A DNA stretch of 64,000 nt from Bacillus pseudomycoides (GCF_022811845.1 NZ_CP064267.1:124001-188000); one strand, 5' to 3'. Positions 37,001 through 43,840 are shown, counted from the stretch's first letter. Notes: generated by a model from the sequence alone, not told the origin. A program made the numbers and translations.

Positions 37001-39960
37001 TACAAGAGGAAGAGATAGAAAGAAGACAATATGAATATGCTTCTTTGACAGAGATTCAAGGATGGAGTGAAGTTCCTAGAGGAATCCCGCTGTTCCATAG
37101 CTTGTATGTGTTTGAAAACTATCCAGTGAAAGAGGAGTCTTCAGGAAATCTAGAAATTGGTGAGTTGGAAGGAGTAGAGCAAACTCACTATACATTAGGA
37201 TTGACAGTTGTTCCAGAAAGCCAGTTGTTGTTAAAGTTGAAGTATGATCGTAGCAAGTTTAATGGCCTCACCATTGAACGGATGTTGGGTCATTTAAGCC
37301 AGGTGTTAAAGCAAATGATCGAGAACGTTGATCAAACTCTGTCGGAGCTGGTGTATGTTACGGAAATAGAACAGAAACAACTACTGGAAGAATGGAATGA
37401 TAATGCAGCAGCGTATCCACGTGAGAGTGTAATCCATAAACTGTTTGAAGATCAAGTGAATTGTACACCTGATGCGGTGGCAGTGGTGGATGAAAATCAG
37501 CAGTTGACGTATCGAGAGCTAAATGAGAAAGCAAACCAATTGGCCCATTATCTCCAGAAATGTGGGATTGGGACCGAGTCATTGGTCGGTCTCTGCTTCC
37601 AGCGTTCAGTTGAGATGATTGTTGGTCTCATGGGGATCTTGAAAGCTGGTGCAGCCTATGTTCCATTGGATCCATCGTATCCAGAAAGTCGCCTACGATA
37701 TATTCTGGAGGACACAGGAATTCAAATATTGGTTACGAACGAAGTATCACAAGGTTGGATACCTGAAGAAGTTGAAACAGTTTGTTTGGACCGGGATCAA
37801 GCAATGATTTCGCAAGAAAACACCCTTTCACCAATATGTAAAGTGACAGGAGAAAACTTGGCGTATGTTATCTACACTTCAGGTTCGACTGGGAATCCAA
37901 AAGGGGTTTTGGTGCAGCATCATTCGGTATTAAATCTATCCTATGGTTTACAGAAAGAGGTTTTTTCACATCGGACACCTGTTAACATGCGTGTTGGTCT
38001 AAATGCCTCAATCGCCTTTGATTCATCCGTTAAACAATTACAAATGCTTTTGTATGGTTCTAGTTTGTATATTATTTCAAACGAAGTTCGCAGTGATCCT
38101 CAACAATTTGTATCTTATATTCGGGAGAATAAGTTGGAAATGTTCGATACAACACCTTCACTACTCCAATTACTCATAGATGAGGGGTTGTTAGAAACAA
38201 ACGATAGCGTTCATGTTCCAAGCAAGGTACTGGTCGGTGGAGAAGCGATTATGCCATCACTGTGGAAACAACTAGCAGCGGCTGAAAAAATTGATTTTTA
38301 TAATGTATATGGTCCTACAGAATGTACGGTTGATGCGACATGCTATCGTATCAAAAAAGATAGTAAGAGAGTAACCATTGGGCGTCCGCTGCCGAACGTT
38401 CAAGCCTATGTATTGGATGAGAATTTGTTACCTGTTCCAGTTGGTGTAACGGGTGAACTTTATATCGGTGGAGCAGGCCTAGCGAGAGGATACTTGAATC
38501 GTCCAGAGTTAACGTCCGAACGTTTTATTCCTCATCCATTTAATGAAGGGGAACGGTTATACCGGACGGGAGATCTAGTCCGCTATTTAGTTGATGGCCA
38601 TTTGGATTATCTGGGAAGAATCGATAATCAAGTGAAAATTCGAGGCTTCCGGATTGAGCTTGGAGAGATTGAAGCGAATTTAGAAAGTCATCCATCGGTG
38701 AAAGAGGCAGTAGTCTTGATAAGAGAGGACCAACCAGGAGATCAGAGATTGGTTGCATATGTGGTGGGTGAAGGAAGTATGCATGAATGGCGTGAGCATC
38801 TCAAGAGACAAGTACCGAATTATATGGTTCCTGCACACTTTATTGAGGTAGACGCGATTCCGCTTACAACAAATGGGAAGGTTGATCGAAAGGCACTGAA
38901 CAGCTTAACGATTCAAAGAGAAAGTACCTTTTCTACACCAATCATCCCAAGGGATGAAATCGAGTATCAGCTGATTACGATCTGGCAGGATTTGCTACAG
39001 ATAGAAGATGTCCATGTAAACGATGATTTCTTCAATAGAGGGGGTCACTCTCTCCTTGTAATCAAATTGATTTCAAAGGTCAGAGAGAAATTTGGAAAAG
39101 AGATTAAGGTGTCCGCACTTATTAAGAACCCGACAGTGGAAGGGATCGCTTGTCTCATCCGTGAGAATCATGGTATGGAAAAATCGGTATCGGTTCTGGT
39201 TCCACTACAAGAATCAGAGAAAAGACCTTTCTTCTGTGTTCATCCGTTTATGGGTAATGTACTCTGTTACATTCAGCTAGCAAGATTACTCAAGGATCAC
39301 TGCTCATTTTATGGTCTACAGAATCCTCTCGTAGGGAAAGAAGGAATGAAAGGATTGACTTTATCGGAAGTAGTTCAACTCTACATCGAGGAAATGAAGC
39401 GCGCTCAGCCAGAGGGGCCGTATCGTCTGGGAGGATGGTCTCTGGGCGGTGCCATCGCCTATGAAATCGCAACTATGCTACGGAACCAGGGAGAAGAAGT
39501 TGAGGTGTTGGTACTCATGGATACCAAGGTGCCTTCAGAACGGGATTACAAGACAGAGGATGAAATGCTATCTTATATATTGGAGCATTTCATCCATTCA
39601 GAGCTAGTGGAGCAGGAAGAAGAGCTCGTTCATCAACAGGACATGCTTGTTGAGCGATTAATTGTGGAAGGAGTGCTCCCGCCGGATGCAGATCTTACGA
39701 ATTTGAAGCAAATTATCAATGCTCACAGGAAGTGTCTGAATTTAATGGCAGAGCATGATTTGGCACCATATTTTGGGAAAGTTATCTACTTTAGTGCTGA
39801 GGAAGGTAAAGAGTTGTTTACGGATTGGGAGCCCTTATTAAAAGGGAGAGTGAATAAGTATTCTGTCCCTGGATCACACGAAGAAATAGTAGCCTCCCCG
39901 GCAGTGGAAAAGATAGCTAAAGGAATAAAAGAGGCTTCTCTTTCGTTAACTGGAAAGTAG
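25075..39960 (+). CDS. krsC: NRPS KrsC: four modules, Ser - X - Thr(E) - Glu/Gln - TE
   Basis: 4,961 residues; ATG overlaps the krsB stop (ATGA). Residues 1-35 are a basic docking helix. Module 4: C (HHIISDA at 165, final Gly of the motif changed to Ala), A about 480-990 with code DVWHFSLVDK (Ser), carrier Ser1035. Module 5: C (HHIVSDG 1227), A about 1540-2035 with pocket DSQFIGQVVK (unfamiliar; His expected from kurstakin), carrier Ser2078. Module 6: C (HHIISDG 2270), A about 2595-3095 with code DFWNIGMVHK (Thr), carrier Ser3141 (GGDSI), E (HHLAVDG 3325). Module 7: D-L type C (HHILLDG 3803), A about 4120-4610 with DSKDLGVVDK (Glu/Gln type), carrier Ser4659. Thioesterase about 4710-4950 with GWSLGG (Ser4789) and His4935 would release, probably as a macrolactone through the Ser4 hydroxyl as in kurstakin. 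The domain count matches kurstakin; module 6 specificity does not. Confidence 0.92.
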   Translation: MRSDILAKLNSLSPEKRAWLQKQMQKKGNKEALPLSYAQQRLWFMDRFNPNSSLYNIPTVWRLKGNWIPEALEKGFNRLIERHESLRTVFKEVGEYPVQHIVEFLPRKLPVEDYSHLPLELKEKEIESLIAREAQDPFDLMNGPLIRNQLVQLGKEEWLLLCTIHHIISDAWSIGILINELLAFYEEETSGNPAGLSSLSIQYADFAKWQKEWLQGEVLDRQLTYWQEELSGELPILQLPVDRPRPVTQTYAGETHRMILPHTLLSQLKDLSRREGSTLFMTLMAAYQSFLARYTGQKDILVGSPIANRNHKGVEGLIGFFVNTLVYRADLSGTPTFREILSQTKEKALKAYEYQDIPFEKVVEAVQPERSMSHSPIFQTMFTLQNIKQERLELSGRSLEMIESNISIAKFDLSLTAYEVEEGLFVSFEYNTDLFDSSTIARMAGHFENWLNEVVSHPDETFTKLLMLSDTEQKQLLEEWNDTNVVYAHECMIHELFEQQVARTPEAVAVVYEGGQLTYQELNEKANQLAHYLQKRDIGPESLVGICVERSPDMIISLFGILKAGGAYVPLDPSYPENRLRYILENSQIQVLLTKEALQGWLPEGIQAICLDRDQAAISKESNLAPVSGVTANNLAYIIYTSGSTGNPKGVMIEHHSVINRLQWMQKNYPLSEQDTILQKTPFSFDVSVWELFWWSFVGARVCLLPPGGEKDPAMIEECIERYHVTTMHFVPSMLSTFLDYMEQSKEKKDVSSLCQVFTSGEALNTEQVRRFKGVFYDVQQTKLSNLYGPTEATVDVTYYDCDLEKEPLLIPIGRPIDNTELYVLDQSQQVVPIGVAGELYLGGVGLARGYFNRPELTAERFIPHPFKEGERLYRTGDLVRYLNDRNVEYIGRIDNQVKIRGFRIELGEIEAVLHDHSSVKEAVVLVKEDHPGDKRLVAYVVGDGNTGEWREHLKTQLPNYMVPAYFVEMEEMPLTPNGKIDRKALLALDGQPMSVNIVSPRTPVEELIASVWSKVLGIEDIGVQDSFFELGGHSLLATQVVSRLQEVFQIELPVRELFEFTTVEALAKRLDQLRKGDKKRKIPPLMPMERGGAVPLSYAQQRLWFIDQFTPNSALYNMPMVCRLTGNWVPEALETGWNQLIERHESLRTVFHEVDGYPVQQIQPYAFRSLSKMDLTMLSPEERDAEVKRLIQQETEVPFNLGEGPLIRTMVLRVGDEEWILLCTLHHIVSDGWSMGVLLEEWIAFYEEATDEKVAELEPLSIQYADFAQWQKGWLKEEVLEQQLHYWQEELSGELPVLQLPMDRPRPAVQTHRGSTHTVLLSHSLRDKLNELSRQEGSTLFMTLLAAYQSFLSRYTGQEDILVGSPIANRNYREIEGLIGFFVNTLVYRADLSGAPTFQELLSQVRQKALKAYEYQDIPFEKIVEVVQPDRSTSHSPIFQTMFILQNMKQELPVLSGRRIEMIESHNSIAKFDISIMAAEAEEGLIVSFEYNKDLFDVTTIERMAGHFENWLHEVSHHPQKPLNSLSMLSEFERDLLLETWNDTAMEMSQEGLICDRFEEQVARRSDAIAVVDQMREWTYGELDTRANQLAHVLQRKGIGPESVVGVYLPRSAELMASLLGILKAGGAYVVLDPLYPKSRLQYMIEDAGIQIVVTTAAQESLSEQVETVRLEEIIDESLIAPKRQVKPEHLAYIVYTSGSTGKPKGVMVEYRSLMNMVSWHQAVYQITEQDRATQIAGIAFDSAVQEIWPYLTAGAALYLSTEELRINPEALRDWLIDSRITASFAPTPILERLLKLSWPEKTDLRFIITGGDQLTQYPSEQIPFAVINQYGPSENTVVTTDCYVPVGMTTGTPSIGRPIANTEVYVLDSHLQPVPVGVIGDLYIGGKSLARGYANRPELTEEKFIPHPFKSGERLYYTGDKASYLLDGDLQFHGRMDDQVKIRGFRIELGEIEATLQAHLSVKEAVVQVREDHPGDKRLVAYVVGEGSVHEWREHLKTHLPNYMVPAHFVEMAFLPLTPNGKLDLKALPVPDEPSTENTVYPRTPMEELVASVWSQVLGIENIGVQDSFFDRGGHSLLATQVVSRLKEALQIELLVRELFEYSTVEALAKRLDQLRKGDKKREIPPLMPMKRGEVISLSYAQQRLWFIDQFTPNSALYNIPMVCRLTGNWVPEALETGWNQLIERHESLRTVFHEMDGHPVQQIQPYAFRFLPQIDLTTLSSEERESVMEQWIQNEAEAPFDLGQGPLIRGQIVQIAEEEWILLCTMHHIISDGWSMEILLQEWMAFYEEAVGGKPAELAPLPVQYADFAQWQREWMKEEVLDQQLAYWKEELSGELPVLMLPMDRPRPAVQTHRGSTHTVLLSRSLRDKLNELSRQEESTLFMTLLASYQSFLARYTGQSDILVGSPIANRNYHEIEGLIGFFVNTLVYRADLSGAPTFQELLSQVRTKALKAYEYQDVPFEKIVDVIQPERSTSHSPIFQTMFTLQKAQQELPELHGRSLEAMESHASIAKFDLSLSAAEVEEGLFLCFNYKDDLFDVVTIRRMAEHFKNWLKEIVEHPDKSLTKLTMLSELEKQLMEEWNDNAVAYPRESVIHKLFEDQVNRTPDTVAVVDENQQLTYRELNEKANQLAHYLQKCGIGTESLVGLCFQRSVEMIVGLMGILKAGAAYVPLDPSYPESRLRYILEDTGIQVVVTSEAIVGWIPEEIEAVCLDRDQAIISRESILSPICEVTRENLAYVIYTSGSTGNPKGVMVEHHNVIRLFKSTECWYQFDEKDTWTLFHSYAFDFSVWEIWGALLYGGRLVVVPYWISRSPKDFYQLLVKEKVTVLNQTPSAFRQLIQVCEQEDENKNLHLRYVIFGGEALDPTSLLPWFQRYGEQNTQLINMYGITETTVHVTYYPITQDDVKHSSRSNIGKRIPDLEVYVLDNCQQPVPIGISGELYIGGAGLARGYLNRPELTAERFIPHPFSSDPGARLYRTGDLARYLPDGNLEYLGRIDHQVKIRGFRIEIGEIESALNAHASIKEAVVIVREDQPGDKRLVAYVVGDGNVGEWRDYLKAELPSHMVPSGFVMMEAIPLTANGKVDRKALPVPEERKIESECVAPRNGNEETLATIWRQVLGIKKVGIHDNFFEIGGDSILSIQIVSRAKQAGLQLTPKQIFEHQTIAELAQVVKEEEGIQAEQGIVTGDMVLTPIQQWFFAQDHPNPHHWNQSMFFRTKERLDIVSLEESVRNLLIHHDALRLRYERLPDGAWKQRNEGTEEQSTLTVISLDEVPQAEWHQVIQTEIDAAQASLHLHAGPLMRMVYFDEGEKKAGRLFWVIHHLAVDGVSWRILLEDLQTAYTQAIQGQKIQLPMKSTSFKAWSEKLHHYAESGISQGVRNYWEQQSEQEVVMLPVDVTVSDSVNAVTEEITVVLDEKETRMLLQGILSTHRVQINEVLLAALVQATAVWTGHPTLTVDLEGHGREDIIEDVDLSRTVGWFTSIYPVHLNVTGADTPIAALKAVKEQVRKIPNKGVDYGVLRYLNATMCEQLGSQHTPSISFNYLGQFDQMFSDDAMLVPETGFTRLDHAPGSKRSHLIDVIGIVTDGKLQFTWVYNVGQFAKSTIQSVAENMLHQLSRLIQSSDGESALTVSDFAMANLNQAGLTKVLTKMNRGKNYPITDLYPLSPLQEGMIFHTLHDQGDEHVAPYIVQLSFMIRGELDIPTFEQAWKSVIQRHEILRSAFVWDEVEEPLQVVYESIPFKVNVEDWRALTAEEKEEKRKAFLALDRKQAILFDKAPLMRVTVIQEVEEEYRIVWTHHHILLDGWSLPLVFNELLTVYQKRMNGEAVNLPKSSPYKKYIQWLREQNQEQAERFWREKLKSFTAPTLLGLESKVQEKGYTEKVTYLSEEQTQALQNWAKRNRLTLNTVIQGAWAYLMSRYSGEDDIVYGVTSSGRPTEIIDVENIVGPFITTSPTRIQLIDDIKVMDWLQKIQEEEIERRQYEYASLTEIQGWSEVPRGIPLFHSLYVFENYPVKEESSGNLEIGELEGVEQTHYTLGLTVVPESQLLLKLKYDRSKFNGLTIERMLGHLSQVLKQMIENVDQTLSELVYVTEIEQKQLLEEWNDNAAAYPRESVIHKLFEDQVNCTPDAVAVVDENQQLTYRELNEKANQLAHYLQKCGIGTESLVGLCFQRSVEMIVGLMGILKAGAAYVPLDPSYPESRLRYILEDTGIQILVTNEVSQGWIPEEVETVCLDRDQAMISQENTLSPICKVTGENLAYVIYTSGSTGNPKGVLVQHHSVLNLSYGLQKEVFSHRTPVNMRVGLNASIAFDSSVKQLQMLLYGSSLYIISNEVRSDPQQFVSYIRENKLEMFDTTPSLLQLLIDEGLLETNDSVHVPSKVLVGGEAIMPSLWKQLAAAEKIDFYNVYGPTECTVDATCYRIKKDSKRVTIGRPLPNVQAYVLDENLLPVPVGVTGELYIGGAGLARGYLNRPELTSERFIPHPFNEGERLYRTGDLVRYLVDGHLDYLGRIDNQVKIRGFRIELGEIEANLESHPSVKEAVVLIREDQPGDQRLVAYVVGEGSMHEWREHLKRQVPNYMVPAHFIEVDAIPLTTNGKVDRKALNSLTIQRESTFSTPIIPRDEIEYQLITIWQDLLQIEDVHVNDDFFNRGGHSLLVIKLISKVREKFGKEIKVSALIKNPTVEGIACLIRENHGMEKSVSVLVPLQESEKRPFFCVHPFMGNVLCYIQLARLLKDHCSFYGLQNPLVGKEGMKGLTLSEVVQLYIEEMKRAQPEGPYRLGGWSLGGAIAYEIATMLRNQGEEVEVLVLMDTKVPSERDYKTEDEMLSYILEHFIHSELVEQEEELVHQQDMLVERLIVEGVLPPDADLTNLKQIINAHRKCLNLMAEHDLAPYFGKVIYFSAEEGKELFTDWEPLLKGRVNKYSVPGSHEEIVASPAVEKIAKGIKEASLSLTGK
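28250..29350 (+). repeat. Near-identical T-C stretches, modules 4/5 versus 5/6 (partner about 31379-32480)
   Basis: The carrier-C linker and the C domains of modules 5 and 6 share long nearly identical runs, e.g. the stretch around 28363-28560 and 31492-31689 (offset 3,129 bases). Limits are approximate. They show recent duplication or ongoing gene conversion inside krsC. Confidence 0.7.
32818..33157 (+). repeat. A6 N-terminal subdomain tract shared with A7 (partner 37387-37726)
   Basis: About 340 bases encode the first part of A domain 6 ('HKLFEDQVN', 'LQKCGIGTESLVGLCFQRS', 'MGILKAGAAYVPLDPSYPES'). They are nearly identical, at an offset of 4,569 bases, to the same part of A7. Similarity falls off before the A3 motif, where A6 switches to module-1 sequence. 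Confidence 0.85.
33295..34514 (+). repeat. Module-6 A/T core, copy of module 1 (partner 15846-17065)
   Basis: This is the second member of the 1,220-base pair. It gives A6 the same ten pocket residues as A1 and the GGDSI carrier core. Upstream sequence is A7-like, and downstream carrier and E sequence differ from module 1. Confidence 0.9.
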
Positions 39961-39972
39961 AGAGCCCCAAAG

Positions 39973-40161
39973 ATGCAACTTTATGAACGAAAATTGTCAT
40001 TATCAAAGTTGTTATTTGCGAGTAGTAATGTATATGAAAAAGGCGGTCTAATAACTGCACATCAAGTGTAAGAAATTACGAGTATATCAAGAGCATTACT
40101 TTATAAGGGGCTAATGCAAAAATTGCTTGATAGGGACATAGAAACATACATGAGCTGTTAA
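39973..40161 (+). pseudogene. Small helix-turn-helix-like protein, nonsense-mutated
   Basis: ATG 39973 opens a frame ('LYERKLSLSKLLFASSNVYE', then 'GGLITAHQV') broken by TAA 40069-40071. It continues in the same frame as 'EITSISRALLYKGLMQKLLD' to a TAA at 40159. 'EITSISRALLYK' resembles the recognition helix of resolvase/invertase-type or other small HTH proteins. It may be a recombinase scrap between krsC and the PPTase gene. Family assignment is weak. Confidence 0.3.
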
Positions 40162-40231
40162 ATAACATAGTATGATGCAAATTCCCTGAAGTTTTTGTAC
40201 CAGAAGCGGATGCTTTGATGATACTGCTGAG

Positions 40232-40274
40232 GAAAGGTGTATATTTTCATTGATATGTAAATATGCACCTTTTC
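40232..40274 (+). terminator. Strong hairpin, possible terminator after the NRPS genes
   Basis: GAAAGGTGTATATTT pairs with AAATATGCACCTTTTC over a 12-base loop. The following T run is short (TTTTCT), so it may attenuate rather than end transcription into the PPTase and thioesterase genes. Confidence 0.5.
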
Positions 40275-40371
40275 TACTATATATGCACTTGAATAAAGGC
40301 AAGATATAATATGAAATTGAATTTCTATAACGTATACATAGGAAGCCATCCTTATAAAAAGGAAGTGATTT

Positions 40372-41063
40372 ATCATACAAATTCACGCTGTGAAAATACC
40401 AAAGAATATTGAAAATCATTTGTTTAATCAATTTAGTTATTTGATTTCAAATGAGAAGAGAGAACGAATAAAGCGTTTAATAAATTTAGACGATGCTAAT
40501 AGGGTTTTGATAGGAGATTTGTTAGTCCGTTCTTTAATCTGCCAAAAATATAAAATTAATAATGACGAAATTAATTTTATATATAATGAGTACGGAAAAC
40601 CTTTTGCTGAAAGTTTTTCTGACTTTCATTTTAATATTTCGCATTCAGGAGAATGGGTGGTCTGTGCCACTGCTAATTCTAATGTAGGTATTGATATAGA
40701 AAAAATTTCGGAAATAGAGGCTCTTAAATTAGCAAATGAATTTTTTTCAGAGGAAGAATTTTATGATTTATCTAATATGAATTCTAATGAACAAATTAAT
40801 TATTTTTTGATGTTTGGACATTAAAAGAAAGTTATATAAAAACTATTGGGAAAGGGCTTTATATCCCGTTAAATTCATTCTCTATAAAAAAAGAATCTCA
40901 AACTTTAATTTCGTACAAGAATATACCTCAAAACTTTCACTTTAGACAATATAATATTGAGTCAAATTATAAGGTATCTGCTTGTGCAACACGGGATGAA
41001 TTACCGCAGGAGATAATAATTAAAGACATTTATACAATTTGTCAAAATATAAACAAATTTTAA
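40372..41063 (+). pseudogene. sfp: Sfp-type phosphopantetheinyl transferase, frameshifted
   Basis: Sfp-type enzymes load the 4'-phosphopantetheine arm onto NRPS carrier serines. The first frame contains 'DDANRVLIGDLLVRSLICQKY', 'NISHSGEWVVCA' and 'VGIDIEKI' (the GxDxE Mg/CoA motif), but it reaches a stop at 40824. The second half, with the required 'WTLKESYIKTIGKGL' motif, is in another frame. The break is at T6 (40803-40808); seven Ts would restore one continuous ~230-residue frame. The N-terminus is odd too: AAAGGAAGTG stands at the right distance from ATC/ATA (40372/40375), not from a standard start, and the GTG at 40390 is too far. So this copy looks inactive or slippage-dependent. Carrier activation may rely on another PPTase outside the window. 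A sequencing error in the T run cannot be excluded. Confidence 0.85.
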
Positions 41064-41078
41064 TTGAAGGAGACAGTA

Positions 41079-41801
41079 ATGACAAAGGTTAAAATTTTTT
41101 GTTTGCCAAATGCTGGGGGATCTGCGTTTAGTTACTCAAAATGGAAAAATTACTTTAATCCATATATTGAAGTAGTCCCAATAGAGTTAGCTGGTAGAGG
41201 ATATAGAATTGAAGAAAGCTGTTATCATAGTATGGAAGAGGCTGTAAATGATGTCTATAAAATTATTTTTAATCAGCTAAATAATTCACCATATATTCTA
41301 TATGGGCATAGCATGGGGAGTTTGATTGCCTATGAATTAGCCAGGAAAATACAAATTTCCAATAACGTATTACCTGAGTTTCTTGTTTTGTCTGGTAGAA
41401 ATCATCCAAATAGCAAAATAAAAGATATCCGACACAATCTACCTGACGAACAATTTAAAAATGAAGTTATTGCTATAGGTGGTACACCGTCCAAGGTGTT
41501 TCAATCAGAAGAATTAATGAAAATTTTTCTCCCCATTCTAAGAGCGGATTTTAAAATCGTAGAGACGTATATACATGACAACAATACACAAGTATGTGAC
41601 ATTGATTTTCTGATCTTAAATGGAAAAAATGATGAATTTACCACTTATGAAGAGGTAATAAAATGGGAGCAATACACAAATAAAATGTGTACATTTCACT
41701 CTTTTGAAGGTAGGCATTTCTTTCTGCATGAAAATATCCAAGAAATAGCAAGCATAATTATAAGAAAATTAGATTCTCAAAGATCTTCAATTTGTTTTTA
41801 G
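41079..41801 (+). CDS. krsD: Type II thioesterase of the NRPS locus (KrsD)
   Basis: The product is 240 residues, starting at ATG 41079 with GAAGGAGA 7 bases upstream (a TTG at 41064 overlaps that site). It is an alpha/beta hydrolase of the GrsT/SrfAD type: 'FCLPNAGGSAFSY', then 'LYGHSMGSLIAYELA' with nucleophile Ser78, an Asp in 'LNGKNDEFT', and His213 in 'EGRHFFLHE'. Such enzymes remove wrong acyl or aminoacyl groups from carrier arms and keep the assembly line running. The gene begins 16 bases after the PPTase frame ends, so they were one transcript. It corresponds to the external thioesterase of the kurstakin locus; the symbol is assigned by position. Confidence 0.88.
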   Translation: MTKVKIFCLPNAGGSAFSYSKWKNYFNPYIEVVPIELAGRGYRIEESCYHSMEEAVNDVYKIIFNQLNNSPYILYGHSMGSLIAYELARKIQISNNVLPEFLVLSGRNHPNSKIKDIRHNLPDEQFKNEVIAIGGTPSKVFQSEELMKIFLPILRADFKIVETYIHDNNTQVCDIDFLILNGKNDEFTTYEEVIKWEQYTNKMCTFHSFEGRHFFLHENIQEIASIIIRKLDSQRSSICF

Positions 41802-42080
41802 AATTTTTTGAATTATACTTAAGGCTGAAAAAGAAAAAATGTTAAAGGTAAAAAATTCAGTCTCTGTTGAAAATATTATTGGATAGAGACATAAAAGGCA
41901 GCGACAGGGGTCAAGGGTTAAAAGATTTGAAATGATAGGATGAAAGGTCGGGTAATTATGAGCAGTTATTTTCCAAAAGCGGGGAAGCTAATTGGCGTAA
42001 TAAGATACTTCACTACACTAAAAAATATAACAATAAAATTGTTTCTGTGGTGTTTAAAGAAATGTGAGTACTATTTTAAT
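41802..42080. other. Short spacer between krsD and the IS3 fragment
   Basis: No gene. From about 42080 a TGAACTGAACAGCTCCCTGT sequence looks like the end of the IS3-family element that follows. Confidence 0.4.
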
Positions 42081-42967
42081 GAACTGAACAGCTCCCTGTC
42101 AAGTAGACAGTGGAAATAATAAAAATACTTTAAGTGGCTTGAACCTTGTATTCCAATGGGTTTAAGCCGTTTAATCTTTCTTGGTAACGTTCGTTATTGT
42201 AAAACTGGATATAATCATCTATTGCTTGTTGTAACGCTTCAAATGTTTCATATTTATGAAGGTAATATTTTTCACATTTCAATGTTCCCCAAAACGATTC
42301 CATTGGTCCATTATCTATACATTTTCCTACACGGGGCATGCTATGAATCATGTTTGCTTTTTCTATTTTTCTCTTAAACCCATGTGACGTATATTGATAC
42401 CCTCGATCACTATGAATCAATGGTCGTTCATTCTCTTTTAATATAGTGATAGCTTGGTCCAATGTTTGAAATACCAATTTATTATTGTTTGAATGACCCA
42501 ATACATAGCTAATAATAGAGCCATCATAAAGATCTAAAAGGGCGCTTAAATATGTTTTTCTTCCGTTTCTTAATTTGAATTCTGTGACATCTGTTACCCA
42601 TTTTTCATTAGGCTTGCTTGCAGTAAATTCACGATTGAGGCGATTTTCAGCGACATATTGCGCAGACGAGGGAACATAGCGTTTTCTTTTTCGACGAATC
42701 ACGGACTGTAATCCAGCGATGTGCATTAAGCGATAAATGCGTTTATGGTTAAACTTTTTATGGTATCTTCTATTAATATTTAATTTCATTCTTCGATACC
42801 CATAAATGCCTCCTACTTGTTCATAAATAGCTTGAATATCTTGAAAAATCGCTTCATTTTCTAACTCTCTAGCTGTTGGCGTACGTTGTAGCCATTTGTA
42901 ATAAGCGGCACGAGATACACCGGCAATTTCACATAAAAGGATCACTGGCAGATTTTCGTTCGCATGT
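42080..42967 (-). mobile_element. IS3-family (IS150-group) element, 5' part deleted
   Basis: One end is recognisable near 42080-42110 (AACAGCTCCCTGTCAAGTAG). On the other side, sequence upstream of orfB is lost at about 42967: there is no orfA, no A-rich frameshift window and no second terminal repeat. The element is therefore immobile on its own. Confidence 0.75.
42130..42945 (-). CDS. IS3-family OrfB transposase (271 aa), orfA missing
   Basis: The frame is intact: 'EIAGVSRAAYYKWLQ' N-terminal helix, the HTH_21 region ('GIYGYRRMKLNINRRY'), then an rve-type DDE core with 'WVTDVTEFKL' (D), 'PLIHSDRGYQYTS' (D) and 'NGPMESFWGTLKCEKYY' (E). In IS3 elements OrfB is made as an OrfAB fusion by -1 frameshifting. 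Here orfA and its DNA-binding domain are deleted, so no functional transposase is expected. The only start is a GTG without a convincing ribosome site. Confidence 0.85.
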   Translation of the reverse strand: MILLCEIAGVSRAAYYKWLQRTPTARELENEAIFQDIQAIYEQVGGIYGYRRMKLNINRRYHKKFNHKRIYRLMHIAGLQSVIRRKRKRYVPSSAQYVAENRLNREFTASKPNEKWVTDVTEFKLRNGRKTYLSALLDLYDGSIISYVLGHSNNNKLVFQTLDQAITILKENERPLIHSDRGYQYTSHGFKRKIEKANMIHSMPRVGKCIDNGPMESFWGTLKCEKYYLHKYETFEALQQAIDDYIQFYNNERYQERLNGLNPLEYKVQAT

Positions 42968-43840
42968 ACATCTTTTCATATCTTAACATTTTTAAATTAA
43001 AATAAGTTATTATTAAGCTGTTTTTACTCTAGAATTATCGATTAAATGTCGAAGAAAAAGGGGAGTAAATAGGAGGAGTCTTGATAATTGACTAAACAGT
43101 ACAATTATCTCATGAAGTTAATGTGCTTTGAAAAATTAATACGTTTCATGGGATAGCGTGGCTATTATAACAACGTTACTCGGAGTATGAGTTTGCAGAG
43201 GCTAAAGGGAATAAGAGCGTCCTGAACTTATTTATTTTGTATTCATTATTCAGCTCAGAAGTCGTTCTATGGGTTGATATTAAATATACATATTAGGTGC
43301 CATATTTATGTTTTCCACATTTGGAAATGGAAGTGATCGTTCGTATGATTGGATGAACATCGCGCTTCCGGTATGAGAAATAAGTAATAAGAACAATAAT
43401 GCAACGTTAATTTGAGCACAATAAACATTAGGCATATTAGGGAATATCGAGCATAGAATAATATTGACACCACGATACCAAGTTTATTGCTGCGTTTTAG
43501 TGTTACCCCTGTGTTTGCGAAAGGGCACCTGAATAAGGTGTTTTTTTGCAAGCAATTTTAATATAGCAATCATATATTATAGTGTAGGACAAGCTAACTG
43601 CTTATATCCTATTCAATACTCATTGAAGGTTCTTTTCTTATGTTTTAGCATCTACTGACGTAGATGCTTTTTTTTCACCCTTTGAGAGATAAGTATATAT
43701 TGGAGTAATAGGAGAAGCTACTCATTTAAGTTCTAGTGCATACGATCCTCTTCACATTTGAGCACCTGCAGAAGGGCATAAACAAAAAAAGACCCCTTCC
43801 GAGTATCTTTTTGTGATAATTGGTTTAAGAATTGTGAAAG
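42968..43840. other. Gene-free interval with terminator hairpins
   Basis: 42978-43060 resembles 51690-51775 (ATTAAAATAAGTTATTATTAAGCTG and following bases). Two hairpins with T runs stand at 43525-43547 (CACCT/AGGTG) and 43647-43675 (AGCATCTAC/GTAGATGCT, T8). No gene is seen ahead of either, so they may end short untranslated RNAs or belong to deleted genes. Repeat C starts at 43774. Confidence 0.45.
43647..43675 (+). terminator. Rho-independent terminator without an obvious gene
   Basis: Perfect 9-bp stem AGCATCTAC/GTAGATGCT with TGAC loop and an eight-T tail. Confidence 0.85.
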
